Origin: Rachicladosporium sp. CCFEE 5018
Lineage: Eukaryota > Ascomycota > Dothideomycetes > Cladosporiales > Cladosporiaceae
Assembly: GCA_002077045.2 (NCBI GenBank)
Contig: KZ111155.1
Span: 82,455-146,454 of the forward strand
Direction of reading: 5' to 3'
DNA length: 64,000 bases
Part shown: piece after piece, positions 12,325-23,406 of the stretch
How positions within the stretch are numbered: the stretch's first letter is position 1
How the letters are laid out: each line of letters opens with the position of its first letter
Position numbers and translations under genes: made by a program
The notes under the pieces: generated by a model
Databases searched by the model: none
What the model was told of the DNA's origin: nothing
What the model saw: the letters and a program-made list of their open reading frames with translations, nothing else

Positions 12325-13110
12325 TGTTCTTGCTTCATAGAAGTGCAAAAGCACGAATGTGCCCAGGTAGGAGTCGACAGTAGACCCGCAAAGACGATCA
12401 CACCGCTCTGATCAGATAAAATGCAATCGAAGGAAGGAACACTGGAGGACCACGCAAAGTCTCAAAATACGTACCGCTACCTACTCAGCCTCGTCCAGCA
12501 CGGGCGAAACCGCATGCAAGCCAATTTCCTGCTTCACGACGTGACTGGTCAGTCACCCGCAGGTGGCAGCCACATCGTGGAGGCTGAGCCAGGCGGCAAA
12601 CTAGTCAATCTGCCTTGCGGGCGTGAATCACCGCTGGTAGTGACCCTCATCTGCTGGCTATGGAGAGGAAGACAGGTGGTATGCGGTAGAGTGGGTTGCG
12701 AGATAAGAACCGCATAATGTAAGATGATTGAGGTCAGAAGAGTGTATGTACCTGACCGTCTTCGAGCATCGCGGCTGAGAGCCGGCGCTAAGAACCATGG
12801 AGCCGGGTACTCGTTACTAGGTAGCTGTACAATAGTGTACAGTGGTGTAGACAAGCAGCATGTCGCGTGTTGTTCGCACATCGATTCCTTAGCATCAAGT
12901 TAGATGAGTAGTCATGTTTTAAGAAACGTAGGCAGACTGATACAGGGACCAAGGCACGTACAGCGAAGGCACTCTTGCACCAGCAGGGCAGACCTAGAGG
13001 TTCAAATATGCCATACAATTGAGTCGAGGCTGTCCCAGCCGTCCCATACCCATCTTTCCAGATCTATCATCTATGCCCCTTCCATGGCCCAGTCCCAGTG
13101 AGTGCCAACC
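12325..13110. other. Intergenic, no gene seen
   Basis: Upstream region of the membrane-protein gene and downstream region of the LETM1 gene. Short overlapping frames on both strands lack protein-like character. Confidence 0.4.
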
Positions 13111-14727
13111 CTATACCTTCGTCTCTTGCTTCGCCTTGATCACAGGCTCTTCCGCAGCCGTAGGCGTGCTCGGCTCCTCTACCTTGTCCGCCTCGACCTC
13201 TCTGGCATTGGCCTCGCCAGCCTTCATCATCGTTCCCTCCTCCCGCTCATCGTCAATGCTCTCCCGGTCACTAACATGCTCCTTCCCACTCGCTGTCTCC
13301 TGCTCACTCTCCTCAGCAATAAGCTCCTGCTGCTCTTTCAGAACCTCTAGCCTCTGCTTGTTGGTTGCCGCACCCTCGGCTGTGTGGACTTCGAGCTCGA
13401 TCTCGTGGAAGAGCTCTTCGGGTATAGAGGAGAGGACTGCCTGCAGGGCGTCGAGGAGGGAGTCGAATTCTGTCTCTTTGCCTTGGGCGTACATGAAGGC
13501 GTTTGAAAGCACTAAGAGAGTAGAGGGGACGCCATACTTCAGGCGGAGGTCGAGCCAGAGTGTGAGATCATCGCGTAGGCGGCCGGGTGACATGCCGTGT
13601 GTTCGCAGACCTCGCGAGGCACAAGCAGTTTGTAGCTCAGGAACGGACAGCGACTCAACACCTTCATACGAGATCGCGCGGTCGTCGCGCTTGACCTGCA
13701 TCATGCGACTCCGTACACCATAGCGTAACATAGCGTCTGTGCCGAAGGTCGAGAGGTTCATGTACCTGCAGATGCCCACCAATTGCGGCCGAGACAGGTT
13801 GTCTAGTGTCAAATCATCCTTGAACAACTTGCACACCTTGATGATGTCTGTTTTCGTAGGCGACTCGCCCGTGGAGCGCACTTTGCGGAAGAACTCTGTG
13901 AACTCTTCGCGCTGGGCGTTCACGGCGGAGATGGGGATGCCAGATTCGCGCATCGTGGAGCGCAGGAATTGGGAGACTTCTTTCCGGCTGGCGCGCAGGG
14001 TTGACGTCTTCTTGTCCTTTGATTTGGCGTCTTCGTAGGTCGAGGGGAGCATGTTGGGGAACAGCTTGAGTGCTACTGGGAGCAGCAGCTCGGCGAAAGG
14101 CACAATGACAAAGACTGAGAATGGCACCAGACGGCCGAGATCTTGCACTGTGCGCTTCAATTGGCGGTGCTCACGGCGTGTGAGCTCGTAGCCGGCGGCC
14201 ATCTTGAGGGCGAGTCTCGACGAAATCTTTACTTCCGTGGCCAGTAGTTTCGTGCCATCCCAGTAGTGGTGCACTTCTTTCATGATCTTTTGTCGGATCG
14301 TGAGAGACTTCTTCTCCTCTTCTTTGCGGGCTAACTTCTTCTCATCTTGCTTGTCCGTTGCTGATTTATCCGCTGCAATCTGTGTGGTGGCATGGGACTC
14401 TGCCGCGGATGTGGGCGGGTGCTCCGTAGGCTGCGCGGCGGGGATGTTTATATCGGACGCTTTGCTGCCATCGGTCTTCTTTGCTGCCTGCTTCGTCTGC
14501 TGATCCTTTGGCAATGGCTTTTTGGCCTGCTCTGCGTTGAAGCCAGGGGGCGGAAAGTTGCCATCGCCGCTGTGTGTCGACGTCTCCGTCGCGTATGCCT
14601 GGCGAGGCACCAGTATGGCGATTGCAGGTAGTTGCCTCCCTATCCGCATGTTGCGTGCAAAGGCAGTGCGCGCGCCATTGCGAAGCACCAAAGGGGCGAG
14701 CTGGCTCGCATATCGTGATGAAAGCAT
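13111..14727 (-). CDS. mdm38: LETM1-domain mitochondrial inner membrane protein (Mdm38/LetM1)
   Basis: 538 aa, single exon. Mitochondrial inner membrane protein needed for K+/H+ exchange and for ribosome-membrane contact in yeast. The N-terminus is basic and presequence-like (residues 1-45). A low-complexity Lys/Ala/Gln-rich linker follows. The LETM1 domain has KMAAGYELTRREHRQLKRT, a hydrophobic helix (LVPFSVFVIVPFAELLLPVA) and the signature LFPNMLPSTY. Ribosome-binding-like helices follow (LRDDLTLWLDLRLKYG). The tail is acidic and coiled-coil prone. Start: the ATG at 14727 (MLSSRYASQ) is the first in-frame ATG; the open frame upstream of it has none. Confidence 0.93.
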   Translation of the reverse strand: MLSSRYASQLAPLVLRNGARTAFARNMRIGRQLPAIAILVPRQAYATETSTHSGDGNFPPPGFNAEQAKKPLPKDQQTKQAAKKTDGSKASDINIPAAQPTEHPPTSAAESHATTQIAADKSATDKQDEKKLARKEEEKKSLTIRQKIMKEVHHYWDGTKLLATEVKISSRLALKMAAGYELTRREHRQLKRTVQDLGRLVPFSVFVIVPFAELLLPVALKLFPNMLPSTYEDAKSKDKKTSTLRASRKEVSQFLRSTMRESGIPISAVNAQREEFTEFFRKVRSTGESPTKTDIIKVCKLFKDDLTLDNLSRPQLVGICRYMNLSTFGTDAMLRYGVRSRMMQVKRDDRAISYEGVESLSVPELQTACASRGLRTHGMSPGRLRDDLTLWLDLRLKYGVPSTLLVLSNAFMYAQGKETEFDSLLDALQAVLSSIPEELFHEIELEVHTAEGAATNKQRLEVLKEQQELIAEESEQETASGKEHVSDRESIDDEREEGTMMKAGEANAREVEADKVEEPSTPTAAEEPVIKAKQETKV

Positions 14728-15507
14728 GTTGGTGGAAGGAGTGTGCGCCTGTAGGCGGTATGCTGTTGATGGAAGAAGCACAACAACGTATTACAATCAG
14801 GATATGTGAATGGTGAGATGAACAGGACTGGAATGCTGGTGATGATGAGGCAGACGTCACGTTCATCATCATCAGGGACACTTTTCGACCATCAACTCAA
14901 CAGCCCTACGAGACACGCACGTTCCACGCGACGGAGCCAGGAACGTACCGGCACTCCCGTTGATGAAGCTTCTCAACTATTCTTGGTACCCAAAATCGTT
15001 ACGACTGGGTGAGACTAATTCGCTCGTGCGGATGATTGCAGCATCTCAGCACGCTTCCCGTTCATCACGTCTGTATTCCCATTTCCCACTTTCTTGGAGT
15101 CTTCGAGGAGAGAACGAGGACAATGTCACGTGCGCTTACGTGATCTCACTTCACTTCACCCGCAGATTCGGCTATCGGGTTTAGCTGGGCCGCTGGCTCG
15201 TGCTTGGAGATACCGAGCGCCATGCGCGGCAGGAAGCTCCAACATTCAACAGCTCAGTTGCACTCGTAATCTGCCCGGCGCATTCACCTCCTCGATTACA
15301 TTGGCCTCGAGGCTACTCCGACTCACGGTGCACCATCGCAAGCATGCACGACATAAGCTGATCAATCGCCGCTCGGCCTACGAGCCTCTCATCCTCGGCC
15401 CAAAAGCAAGCACGAGAGCGTGAAGCCGAGCACTTATCGCGATCGCATACTTGATCAGACGATCGCGCAAATCCTCCCTGAAGTGTTGGAGCCTCACATC
15501 AGACGAT
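14728..15507. promoter_or_regulatory. Divergent promoter region between mdm38 and the adenylate kinase
   Basis: 780 bp between two head-to-head start codons, both for mitochondrial-type proteins. A CACGTG hexamer and an ACGTGA element lie close together near 15126-15142 and are candidate bZIP/bHLH sites. No gene is seen. Confidence 0.4.
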
Positions 15508-16326
15508 ATGAAGCTCCGGAAAGCTGCACGAGTCATCCTCATCGGCGCACCAGGTGTTGGCAAGGGTACACAGAGCGCACGCATGCTGGAGCGATACAAG
15601 GAGCTATCGTCCATAAGTTCTGGCGACCTTTTGCGAGATAATGTGAGGAATCGCACGCCCCTCGGCATCCAAGCCGAGCACCTCATGAAGACTGGCGCCC
15701 TGGTCCCGGACTCGATGATCCTACGGCTAATCCAGAATACACTCTTGACCCGCGGCTGGCTCACGCAACCTGGTGGTCCCAAACCCTTGACCCTGAACTT
15801 TGCCTCGCCGTATGGGATCCAGGATACCCTCATCGAGCACGACAACTTCTTCTCGAACCGCCTACCTCCGCGCAAGATCGCAGACGAGTTCGAGTACAGC
15901 GACTCTCCCTCCGCATCGTTCATTCTCGACGGTTTCCCACGCACAGCCTCGCAAGCAGACAAGCTAGACGAGCTCATCCCCATCAATCTCGTCGTCAACA
16001 TCTCGACGCCCACAGAGATCATCCTCGACCGAATATGTAATCGCTACATCCACCAGCCCTCCGGCCGGACTTATAACTTGACTTTCAACAAGCCCAAAGT
16101 GGAGGGCAAGGACGACATCACAGGCGAGCCGCTCACACAGCGCGAAGACGACAAACCAGAAGTCTGGAAGGAGAGGTTGCATCGCTTTGAGGAGAGCAGC
16201 AGGAGTCTAATCGAGCATTACGATAAAATGGGGATTCTTTGGACAGTCACTGGGAACAGCTCGGATGAGATCAGTCCCAGGCTGTTCAAGGAATTTGAGA
16301 AGAGATTTGGGAAGGCTGGGACTTGA
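15508..16326 (+). CDS. adk2: Adenylate kinase family, mitochondrial GTP:AMP phosphotransferase type
   Basis: 272 aa, single exon. Phosphoryl transfer to AMP. The P-loop GAPGVGKGT is at residues 13-21, followed by SSGDLLRDN (AMP site), LDGFPRT at 140-146, and a long LID domain (HQPSGRTYNLTFNKP to GEPLTQREDD). The LID without zinc cysteines and the NLTFNKPKVEGKDD phrase fit the Adk2/AK3 type. About 50 extra residues (roughly 86-136) separate RGWL from the DGFPRT strand. Start: ATG 15508 gives the family N-terminus three codons before the first strand; no ATG lies upstream in frame. Confidence 0.92.
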   Translation: MKLRKAARVILIGAPGVGKGTQSARMLERYKELSSISSGDLLRDNVRNRTPLGIQAEHLMKTGALVPDSMILRLIQNTLLTRGWLTQPGGPKPLTLNFASPYGIQDTLIEHDNFFSNRLPPRKIADEFEYSDSPSASFILDGFPRTASQADKLDELIPINLVVNISTPTEIILDRICNRYIHQPSGRTYNLTFNKPKVEGKDDITGEPLTQREDDKPEVWKERLHRFEESSRSLIEHYDKMGILWTVTGNSSDEISPRLFKEFEKRFGKAGT

Positions 16327-16616
16327 GACGTGCTCAGATGAACGAGCATGGTGTACAGGCACATGCGGGCTGGCAGAGTCTGCGAGCGATTGAGCGAGGC
16401 GTTGATGGCGTCGGGCAAAGTGATGGGGGCATTTTGCTGAAGACCGAGTGCATGAGCTAGGATTTTCGCGATATCCAAGAACTCCTACAATGAGGTACAC
16501 ATAGTACATCTTCTGTCCCACGACTAGAGCCTGGATCCCTCGCTACATCCACACTGTCCGCGCACTATCAGGTGTCGCCTGCAAATCCATCACGTCCCCA
16601 TCACTCACCATCATCT

Positions 16617-18356
16617 TCACTCAAGCTCTGCAGCATCCATATTCCCCACAAACAGCCAAAACCACTTTACAGCATTCACATGGTTCGTCACGCTCACCTT
16701 CTCATCCACTGTATGGATATTCCCCAGCCCATTATCAAGCTCGGCATCATACCCAGGTCCAAAGCGGAAAATATGCTTCGTCAACGCCCAGTAATACCTA
16801 GTATCCGTGTTTCCAGTCATGATCCCCGGCGCGACAATCGTATCCTCACCATACAGAGCCCGCGTAGTTGCCGCGAGGATGGAGTAAGGAGACGTGATGT
16901 TCGTCAGCGTCGGCGAGATGGGCGCAACAGGGAGCGTAGTCTTCGAAGCGCGGAGGGTGATGGAGTTCGGGATCTCCTTCGCTGGCGTGAAGGCTTGAAG
17001 CGTGAGATTATGCTTCTTTGCGATCTTCTCAGCGATCTTGGAGATCTTGTACCAGGCCTCCTGCGGTGTGGAGCCGACATTTATGCGATGGTTGATGGTA
17101 ATCTCAGTGCGTTCGGGGAGGGCGTTAGTCTTTACGCCGCCGTTGATGACGTCCACGGCTTGGGAAGTTTGCATGAGGTATCTGGTGCCTGGGCCGGCTT
17201 TGGCGGCTTCGAGCGCTAGGGCGTCTTTGTGCTTCATTCGCATTGCTGGGCAGACTGGAGGAGAGACGTGGGTGGCGAGGAGCTGGGAGAGCTTCTTGGG
17301 GAAGTTCGGGGCGTGCTCGGTACCGCAGTACAGTTGACCGAGGTAGGGATTGTTGTCTGCGAGGAAGGTAGGGTACTGCTCTAATTCCACAGCTTGGATA
17401 ATCTCAGCTGCCACGCCGATACTAGTGTGGTCTGAGGGGATGCTGGAGTGGCCGCCAGGCATGCGGACTATGACGCTCACGTCAGTGTAGCCCTTCTCAC
17501 CCACGCCGGGCTTGGCGAACGTGGCGCCCCAGGCTTTCTAGAAGGTCGCTCCCTCATCCACGATGGTGGCAATGCCGTTATCGCCGTAGCGTTCGTGGAG
17601 GAAGGGAGCAATACTGCCAGCGCCTTCGCGGCCGGAGATCTCCTCGTCGAAACCGAAGGGGAGGACCAGCGTGCGTTTGGGCGTGAAGTCAGCAGCAATG
17701 AGCGTCTCGACTGTTTCCATGATGGCAATGAGCTGGTTCTTGCAGTCGCTTGCGCCGCGGCCCCAGATGTACTTGCCATCGTAGACGCCGGCGAAAGGTG
17801 GATGAGTCCAGGCTGAGACTGTGGCATCCGGCACTGGGACAACGTCCTGGTGGGCCATGAGAATAGTGGGCCTCAGTGAGCTGTTTGAACCAGCCCATGT
17901 GTAGACCAGGCCGTGGGTGTTGACTTTCTCGAGCTTGAGAGGAGCGTGGACTAGAGGGAAAGTGGCGGCAAGGTAGTCCGCGAAGGGGTACATCGCCTCC
18001 CAGCGCTTGTCTTCGCCGATAGGTCCAAGATCATCGAATGACTCGGTGCGGACTTGAACAGCGCCTGAGAGGCGCAGAATGCTGGCATCTCGGAAGGTCT
18101 TGCTGGAAAGGCTGTCGTAGGCGGCAAGGAGCTTGGGGGTGCTCGCTGGGACGAGGGGTGCTGGCTGAGCACATTGTGGGGCAGCGTGATGCTTGCCATG
18201 ATGACCTGAGTGCTTCACATTGGGCAGGAGGCCAGATGGGGAGAAGTAGTAGGCCGTTGCAGCCAGAAACAACAGCACTGGTGCGAATGCTCGCTTCGAC
18301 CTGCGAAGTGCTGTTGGAGCCTGAGGGAGCTCTTGGGTGGGTAGTGTCTTCTCCAT
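16617..18356 (-). pseudogene. Carboxypeptidase S-like M20 metallopeptidase with an in-frame TAG
   Basis: 580 codons including one TAG at 17540-17538 (codon 273). Upstream: a signal-anchor helix (AFAPVLLFLAATAYYF), MAHQDVVPV (metal His and catalytic Asp), GRGASDCKNQ (metal Asp), FGFDEEISG (catalytic Glu pair) and VDEG (metal residue). Downstream: GYTDVSVIVRMPGGHSS (dimerisation lid), INHRINVG and GNIHTVDEKV (last metal His). This is the architecture of vacuolar Cps1. The two halves are in the same frame with no splice signals around the stop, so the protein would end before the lid and the final metal ligand unless the stop is read through or is a base error. Start: ATG 18356. Confidence 0.85.
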
Positions 18357-18715
18357 CTTGGTGTGGTGAAGTCTGATGTTGAAGAAGAAGAAAGATGGCA
18401 CTTCCAGGTTCAAGAACCTACATGATGGGATTCGTGATGTGATCGCCAGTGACCTCCACTTTGCCTACCTCACCTTCTGCATTCACGATAGCGAGCTGTC
18501 TCCAATGCCGCATCACGGGCGGAGTTCGGAGTCCGATATAAGTCACCAAACATCAAGGTGCCGTGAGCTCGACATATTTTGAAGACTTGCATTTCAGTCG
18601 CATCATCGTAAGTTGAAGGACGCAGCCGAAGGCGGGGGTGACGGGGTGCTGCAAGAGGGTTACAGAGTGGCGGATGTCTCGATGAGAACACGACGACACC
18701 ATAAACGGCTCTGCG
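18357..18715. promoter_or_regulatory. Divergent promoter region, carboxypeptidase S-like gene and vps53
   Basis: 359 bp between two head-to-head start codons. No coding frame of note and no site I can name. Confidence 0.4.
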
Positions 18716-21314
18716 ATGGCCGAGTCCCTCGACGCGAGTATGTGTGAACCCTTAGCCGTAGAAGTTGCAGATACCTTACTGAACAGAATGCGCAGTCGAC
18801 TATGACCCAATCGATCATCTCAATGCTCTTTTCTCGCATCCCTCTACCCTCTCTAAGGCGTCTACGATCTCAGACTCCCTTCGCACATACGAACATGATC
18901 TCGACTCAGACATCTCCTCCCTCGTGGCAGTCCAGACATCTCCTGAGAACGATGCGGTCGAACGCATCCAGCAGGCGAAAGCTGAGTTGGCTGGACTCTT
19001 CGCTAGAATCGAAGGCGTGCGGGCCAGAGCACTTGAGACGGAGAGGACGATTACAGAGATGACGGCAGACATCAAACGGCTCCATAGCACAAAGAAAAAT
19101 TTGACGCTGTCCATGACGGCTCTGAAGAGACTGCAGATGCTCACGACTGCGTATGAGCAGCTAGTGGGACTGAGCAAGAATAGACAGTACAGGGAGTGCG
19201 CCCACCTTCTTCAGGCTGTGATTCAGCTCATGGCGCACTTCAAGAGCTATAGGAGCATAGACCAGATTGCTGCGCTCTCGAAAAACGTCGCGGATCTGCA
19301 GCGCGAGCTACTGGAGCAGGTATGTGAGGACTTTGAGATCGCGTTCGCGAAGGGCGAGCTGCAGCAGAAGCGCTCGATGTTGGCAGAGGCCAGCATGGTC
19401 ATAGATGCACTCGGAGACCATGCGAGGGCAAGGCTGATCACTTGGTACTGCAACACTCAGCTCAGAGAATATCGGCAGGTCTTCCGCGGCAATGATGAAG
19501 CTGGATCACTGGACAACATCTCGCGACGGTACAGCTGGTTCAATCGCATGCTTAAGACGTATGATGCTGAGCATGCAGCCTTATTCCCACCGTACTGGAA
19601 GGTCAACGAGATGCTGGCCAATGCATACTGCGAGGGTACGCGGGAAGACTACAAGGGTATCCTGCAGCGATCTATGCGGCGCAGCGATGGTCAACCACCA
19701 GATGTCAATCTGCTTCTGTCTTGCCTGCAGGAGACCCTAGACTTCGAGCACAGTCTGGAGCGAAGATTCTCTGCGGGCGAAAGTCGATCATCCATAGACA
19801 CAGTCACCTCTGGTGGTGATGAGAAGCGATCAGGCTTCAGTCAAGCGATCTCGGAAGCCTTCGAGCCTTACCTCAGCATCTGGGTGGAGTCTCAGGATCG
19901 TCAGCTATCATCATTGATGCCGAAGTATAGACAGCAGCCAATTCGCAATGCAGAGGAGGACTTTCACAGCCAGCTGGTGATCCCCTCGTCGACAGAGCTG
20001 TTCCATCACTACCGCATCACGTTCGCCCAGTGTGCTAAGCTCTCGACTGGGAATAAGCTGTTAGAGCTGTCGAAGACATTCACGAAGTACCTCGACACTT
20101 ATGCACAACAGGTGCTATTCTACTTCCTGTCCGAAAAGTCTGGCCCGCAAGGAACTTCGGTCGAGGACACGATCATCGTACTTAACACAGCGGATTACTG
20201 TTTTACGACTACTAACCAGCTGGAAGAGAAGATCAAAGCCCGCATTGACGATGATTTGGAAGACCAAGTTGACTTGCAGACATCTGCTGATGCGTTCATG
20301 GGCGTGGCGTCTGCTAGCGTGAGAGCGCTGGTGCATCGTACGGAGATGGACCTCGAGCCAGCCTGGCGTGAGATGCGGAACGTGCCGTGGAGTAAGATGG
20401 ATTCGGTTGGTGATCAGAGCGGCTACGTGATGGTTATGCTGCAGCGAATGAACGACCGAAGCAAGGAGATCATGCGCTACCTGCACAAGCCTCAGTATGC
20501 TCGAGCTTACTGCGACAATCTTGTCGAAGCCATCATCATGTCTTACATTCACGCCATACCAATGTGCCGTCCAGTATCCGAGACTGGTGCTGAGCAGATG
20601 CTACTTGACTCCTACGTGCTGAAGAAGGGCTTCACGTCCCTTGCCACACTAAACGCAGAGCCAGGCACGCCCGTCAACCAAGCTTTCGCCAAACGGGTCA
20701 CCCAAATCACCGCAAAGCTTGACCCTCTACTGAAGACTCTGCAAGTCCGCGCTTCGCCACCGGAAGGTCTAGTACAAGCCTACCTCATCCACATCCGCGA
20801 TCGCTCGGAAGGCAACTTCCGCAAGATACTCGAGCTCAAGGGCATTACCAAGCGCCAAGAACAAGCACATCTGCTCGAGCTCTTCAGTGTACACAAGTCG
20901 ACGCCTGCGAACGAGAGTCTTCCGGCCGTGAACCCAGTCATCTCGTCGCTGAACCTTACAGCGCCGTCAGCAGGTCCAGCGCTCGGGCTAGCAGCCTTGA
21001 AAGACAGTGCGGCGTCGCACTCGACTCCTTCGCTACCGGCTCGTTTCGATCCAGCAAACTTCGGCACCGCGCTTATGGACGCTGCACGACAAGGCGTGGA
21101 CCGCTTCGGCTCGCCACAGTTCGGCGGAGCGGTCAACGGCGCGACCAGCACGAGCATAGCCAGCCGGACGACCAGTCCGCCTCCAGGCGCGGCTGAAGCC
21201 GACGACCGAGGACAGACTGGTGCGCAGGCCCTCAACGAGAACTTGAAAGGGCTAGGGAAGTTCTTCCGCCGGGATGGAAGCGGCTTTGGCGGCTTTGGTA
21301 GACGCGAAGGATAG
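18716..21314 (+). CDS. vps53: GARP complex subunit Vps53
   Basis: 849 aa. Tethers endosome-derived vesicles at the trans-Golgi with Vps51, Vps52 and Vps54. Exon 1 (18716-18737) encodes only MAESLDA plus one base. After a 49-nt intron the frame runs from 18787 to the stop. The N-terminus DYDPIDHLNALFSHPSTLS is the Vps53 hallmark. It is followed by a long coiled coil, LHSTKKNLTLSMTALKRLQM, LLQAVIQLMAHFKSYRSIDQ, WYCNTQLREYRQVFRGNDEA and ISRRYSWFNRMLKTYD, all strongly typical. The C-terminal 120 residues are Ser/Ala/Gly-rich and poorly conserved in the family. Full length is normal for fungi. Confidence 0.95.
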
Positions 21315-21678
21315 ATTCTGTATGTGTGGTTTGACATGTGCTCGGAAGTGAAGGGGTGGAAGCGGGTAGATGGGTCTGAATCGTTCTTGCCTATTGTACA
21401 CGGGACAATAGGAAGTGAAGTCGCGGATACTAAAGGGCTTCTAGTTGGCACCGTCCGCGTTGAAAGGTCTTCATCCACTGTCCAATTTCCTCTGACACTC
21501 TGTATACATACTCACCAACACTACATCCTCGACGACAAGACCTTCGTCTCAAACGCTCTCAACACGCAAGCGCATCCGCCGGTGCATCATCATCCTCTTT
21601 ATCGCCTCTCTGCTCCGCTCGCAGCTACCAAGCGCGCTCGCCGTACCGTTATATCTCCCGATCTCACCGACGTACGAC
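21315..21678. other. Intergenic between vps53 and a PHD-type gene
   Basis: Short spacer. The last 200 bp are C/T-rich, as common in fungal 5' leaders. Confidence 0.35.
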
Positions 21679-22278
21679 ATGGCATCGTCCTCGTTGACGA
21701 CTTCGCGCAATGCGCAATTCCTCTACATTAACGTCACCCCCTCCGACGTCGCCTGCCTTTGTGGCGACACCACAAAGCCCGCGCCATACATGCAGTGCAC
21801 AGAATGCAAAAAGTTCCAACACAAAGAGTGCCTCCGCGACTTCGACTTCGGCGTACATCGCATCGGAAGCCATGAGCACAACGCTCAGCAATTCACAGCG
21901 GCTCACTACCGCTGCTTCAAATGCAACCCACAGCAACACTTCCGCCTTTCGTTCAACGTCGCAGCAACGGCATCCGATCACAAGGAAGCCATTCGGCGAC
22001 TCCTGGCTCCGCACATGCCGGCTGCCTTTTGTTCGTTGAACAATGTCAACAATGTCCCGGTGGGGAACCAAGTGCAGTGACAGGTGCGTCTGGCGAATCT
22101 GCTGGACAGGGAACTGAAGGCTGTGCAAGTGGTGGAGTTACGAGGAAGGATGGAGAGAGTGAGGGGGCAGGAGATCGTGCGGTGTCTTGAGAGTGTGATC
22201 AGGGAGGGAGGATGGACTGAGGGAGGTTTGAGGATGAAGACTGGAGTGCTGGGGGAGATTGTGGGTGTTGCGTTGTAA
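21679..22278 (+). CDS. Small PHD-finger protein, first of three in this region
   Basis: The first open part (21679-22080, 133 aa) has a PHD-type zinc pattern: CLCGD, CTECKKFQHKEC and CFKC, i.e. C-x-C, C-x2-C, H-x2-C, C-x2-C. The frame then meets TGA at 22078-22080, continues in the same frame and ends at 22278. The second part is helical and charged (LANLLDRELKAVQVVELRGR), and its composition suggests it belongs to the same protein. Either the TGA is real and the tail is lost, or a 39-nt intron (AAT, then gtcaac to gacag) removes it, which would be unusually short. PHD fingers usually read histone H3 tails. No other domain is seen, and the family appears fungal-specific. Confidence 0.6.
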
Positions 22279-23406
22279 GTGAGGACAGAGAAGATATGAG
22301 TCCATTGATGATGTGCGACTTACTGCTTCTTCGGTATGATTGAGCACTAGATTGAGTGAAGAGCATCGTCGTACCAAGATCGATGCTAGGTGGAGCTGAA
22401 TATCGGAAGCATTGCTCTATTCTCATAAGTTTTCGCTTTCTCAAACATCGTTCCATTCATTGTTCCATTTCGCAGAGTTTGTTGCCATTATCTAGCGTGA
22501 CGTCGGTCTCTGTTCACGATCACGGAGTCGGTATCCGCGTAGCCGCATATATGAGAGTGACATCTGACGTGCCGGCAGATGTTCTACCGGATCATCGCGA
22601 TGTTTACCCGCCTGTCATCGAGCTGAGACTCCACTCGGAGCCGTCTCGACATACTACACAGCAGACCTCCACTCTTACTCCCACCGCAAGCTGGGGACAC
22701 CAAGACTCCGCTTTACCTCTCCACAGTCTGCTCAATATCCCCCATGCTTTGCCTCTAACTCCAGATGACAGGCAATGTCGTGCTCTAATTGGCCTTTCAC
22801 ATTCCTTATCTTTCATGTCAAAGGCTGTGTAGCACATTCACCTGAGAACGCCGTTTTCGTTATGTACACGATTCCCTATTTTACGTGATGCTACCAGCGA
22901 ACATCGGGAAATCAAGGGCATTCGCTGTGACCGCCATGGCGGATTCCGCGTCGTCCGTGATGTACTGGTAGTAATCGGTGAGTACCAAAGCCTCAGCTTA
23001 TAGACCTCGCACGAGACCTTGCTCGCGTGTGCGCAGTTTTCTGCCTTCTTCAAGTACCAGATGAGTATGAGCGATTTCTATCAGTAATAGCGAGTCAATC
23101 CAATGACACCCAAAACCCATCAACACCTCATTCTCATTCATAGTTGATTCGCCCCAAGGCCAGGCACGGTTGTTGCTTCTTGCAGCAACCTGCGATAAGA
23201 TAACCTGACCCATTCAAACTGTCAACTCATATCGGAGCCCTATCACGCCTACCGATAGCCCTAGCTCCGACTTGCCACGTTCCGTCTGGACACATCGCTA
23301 TTGCCGTTCCGGGATCTGACAGCCTCTGGACCTATAACGGACTCCCCAGATATCAACGATCTACGTCAGATAGAGTCGTGCATAGGCACTACTACTATCC
23401 GCCAAC
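22279..23406. other. Long upstream region of the TamA/Dal81 gene
   Basis: 1.1 kb with only chance frames. It holds a tandem GATA site about 200 bp before the start codon (separate entry) and an 18-nt hairpin-like element, GTTGC...GCAAC, near 23170-23190. Confidence 0.4.
23194..23203 (+). promoter_or_regulatory. Tandem GATA sites upstream of the TamA/Dal81 gene
   Basis: GATAAGATAA at 23194-23203, preceded by C, gives two overlapping HGATAR-type sites 204 bp upstream of the start codon. In ascomycetes such sites bind AreA-type nitrogen regulators, partners of the TamA/Dal81 co-activator. The functional link is inferred. Confidence 0.45.

Noticed and set aside
22356..22832. 158-codon plus-strand frame upstream of the TamA/Dal81 gene
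   Set aside because: Composition (His/Ser/Leu/Pro-rich) and lack of any motif suggest chance; it sits in a promoter region.
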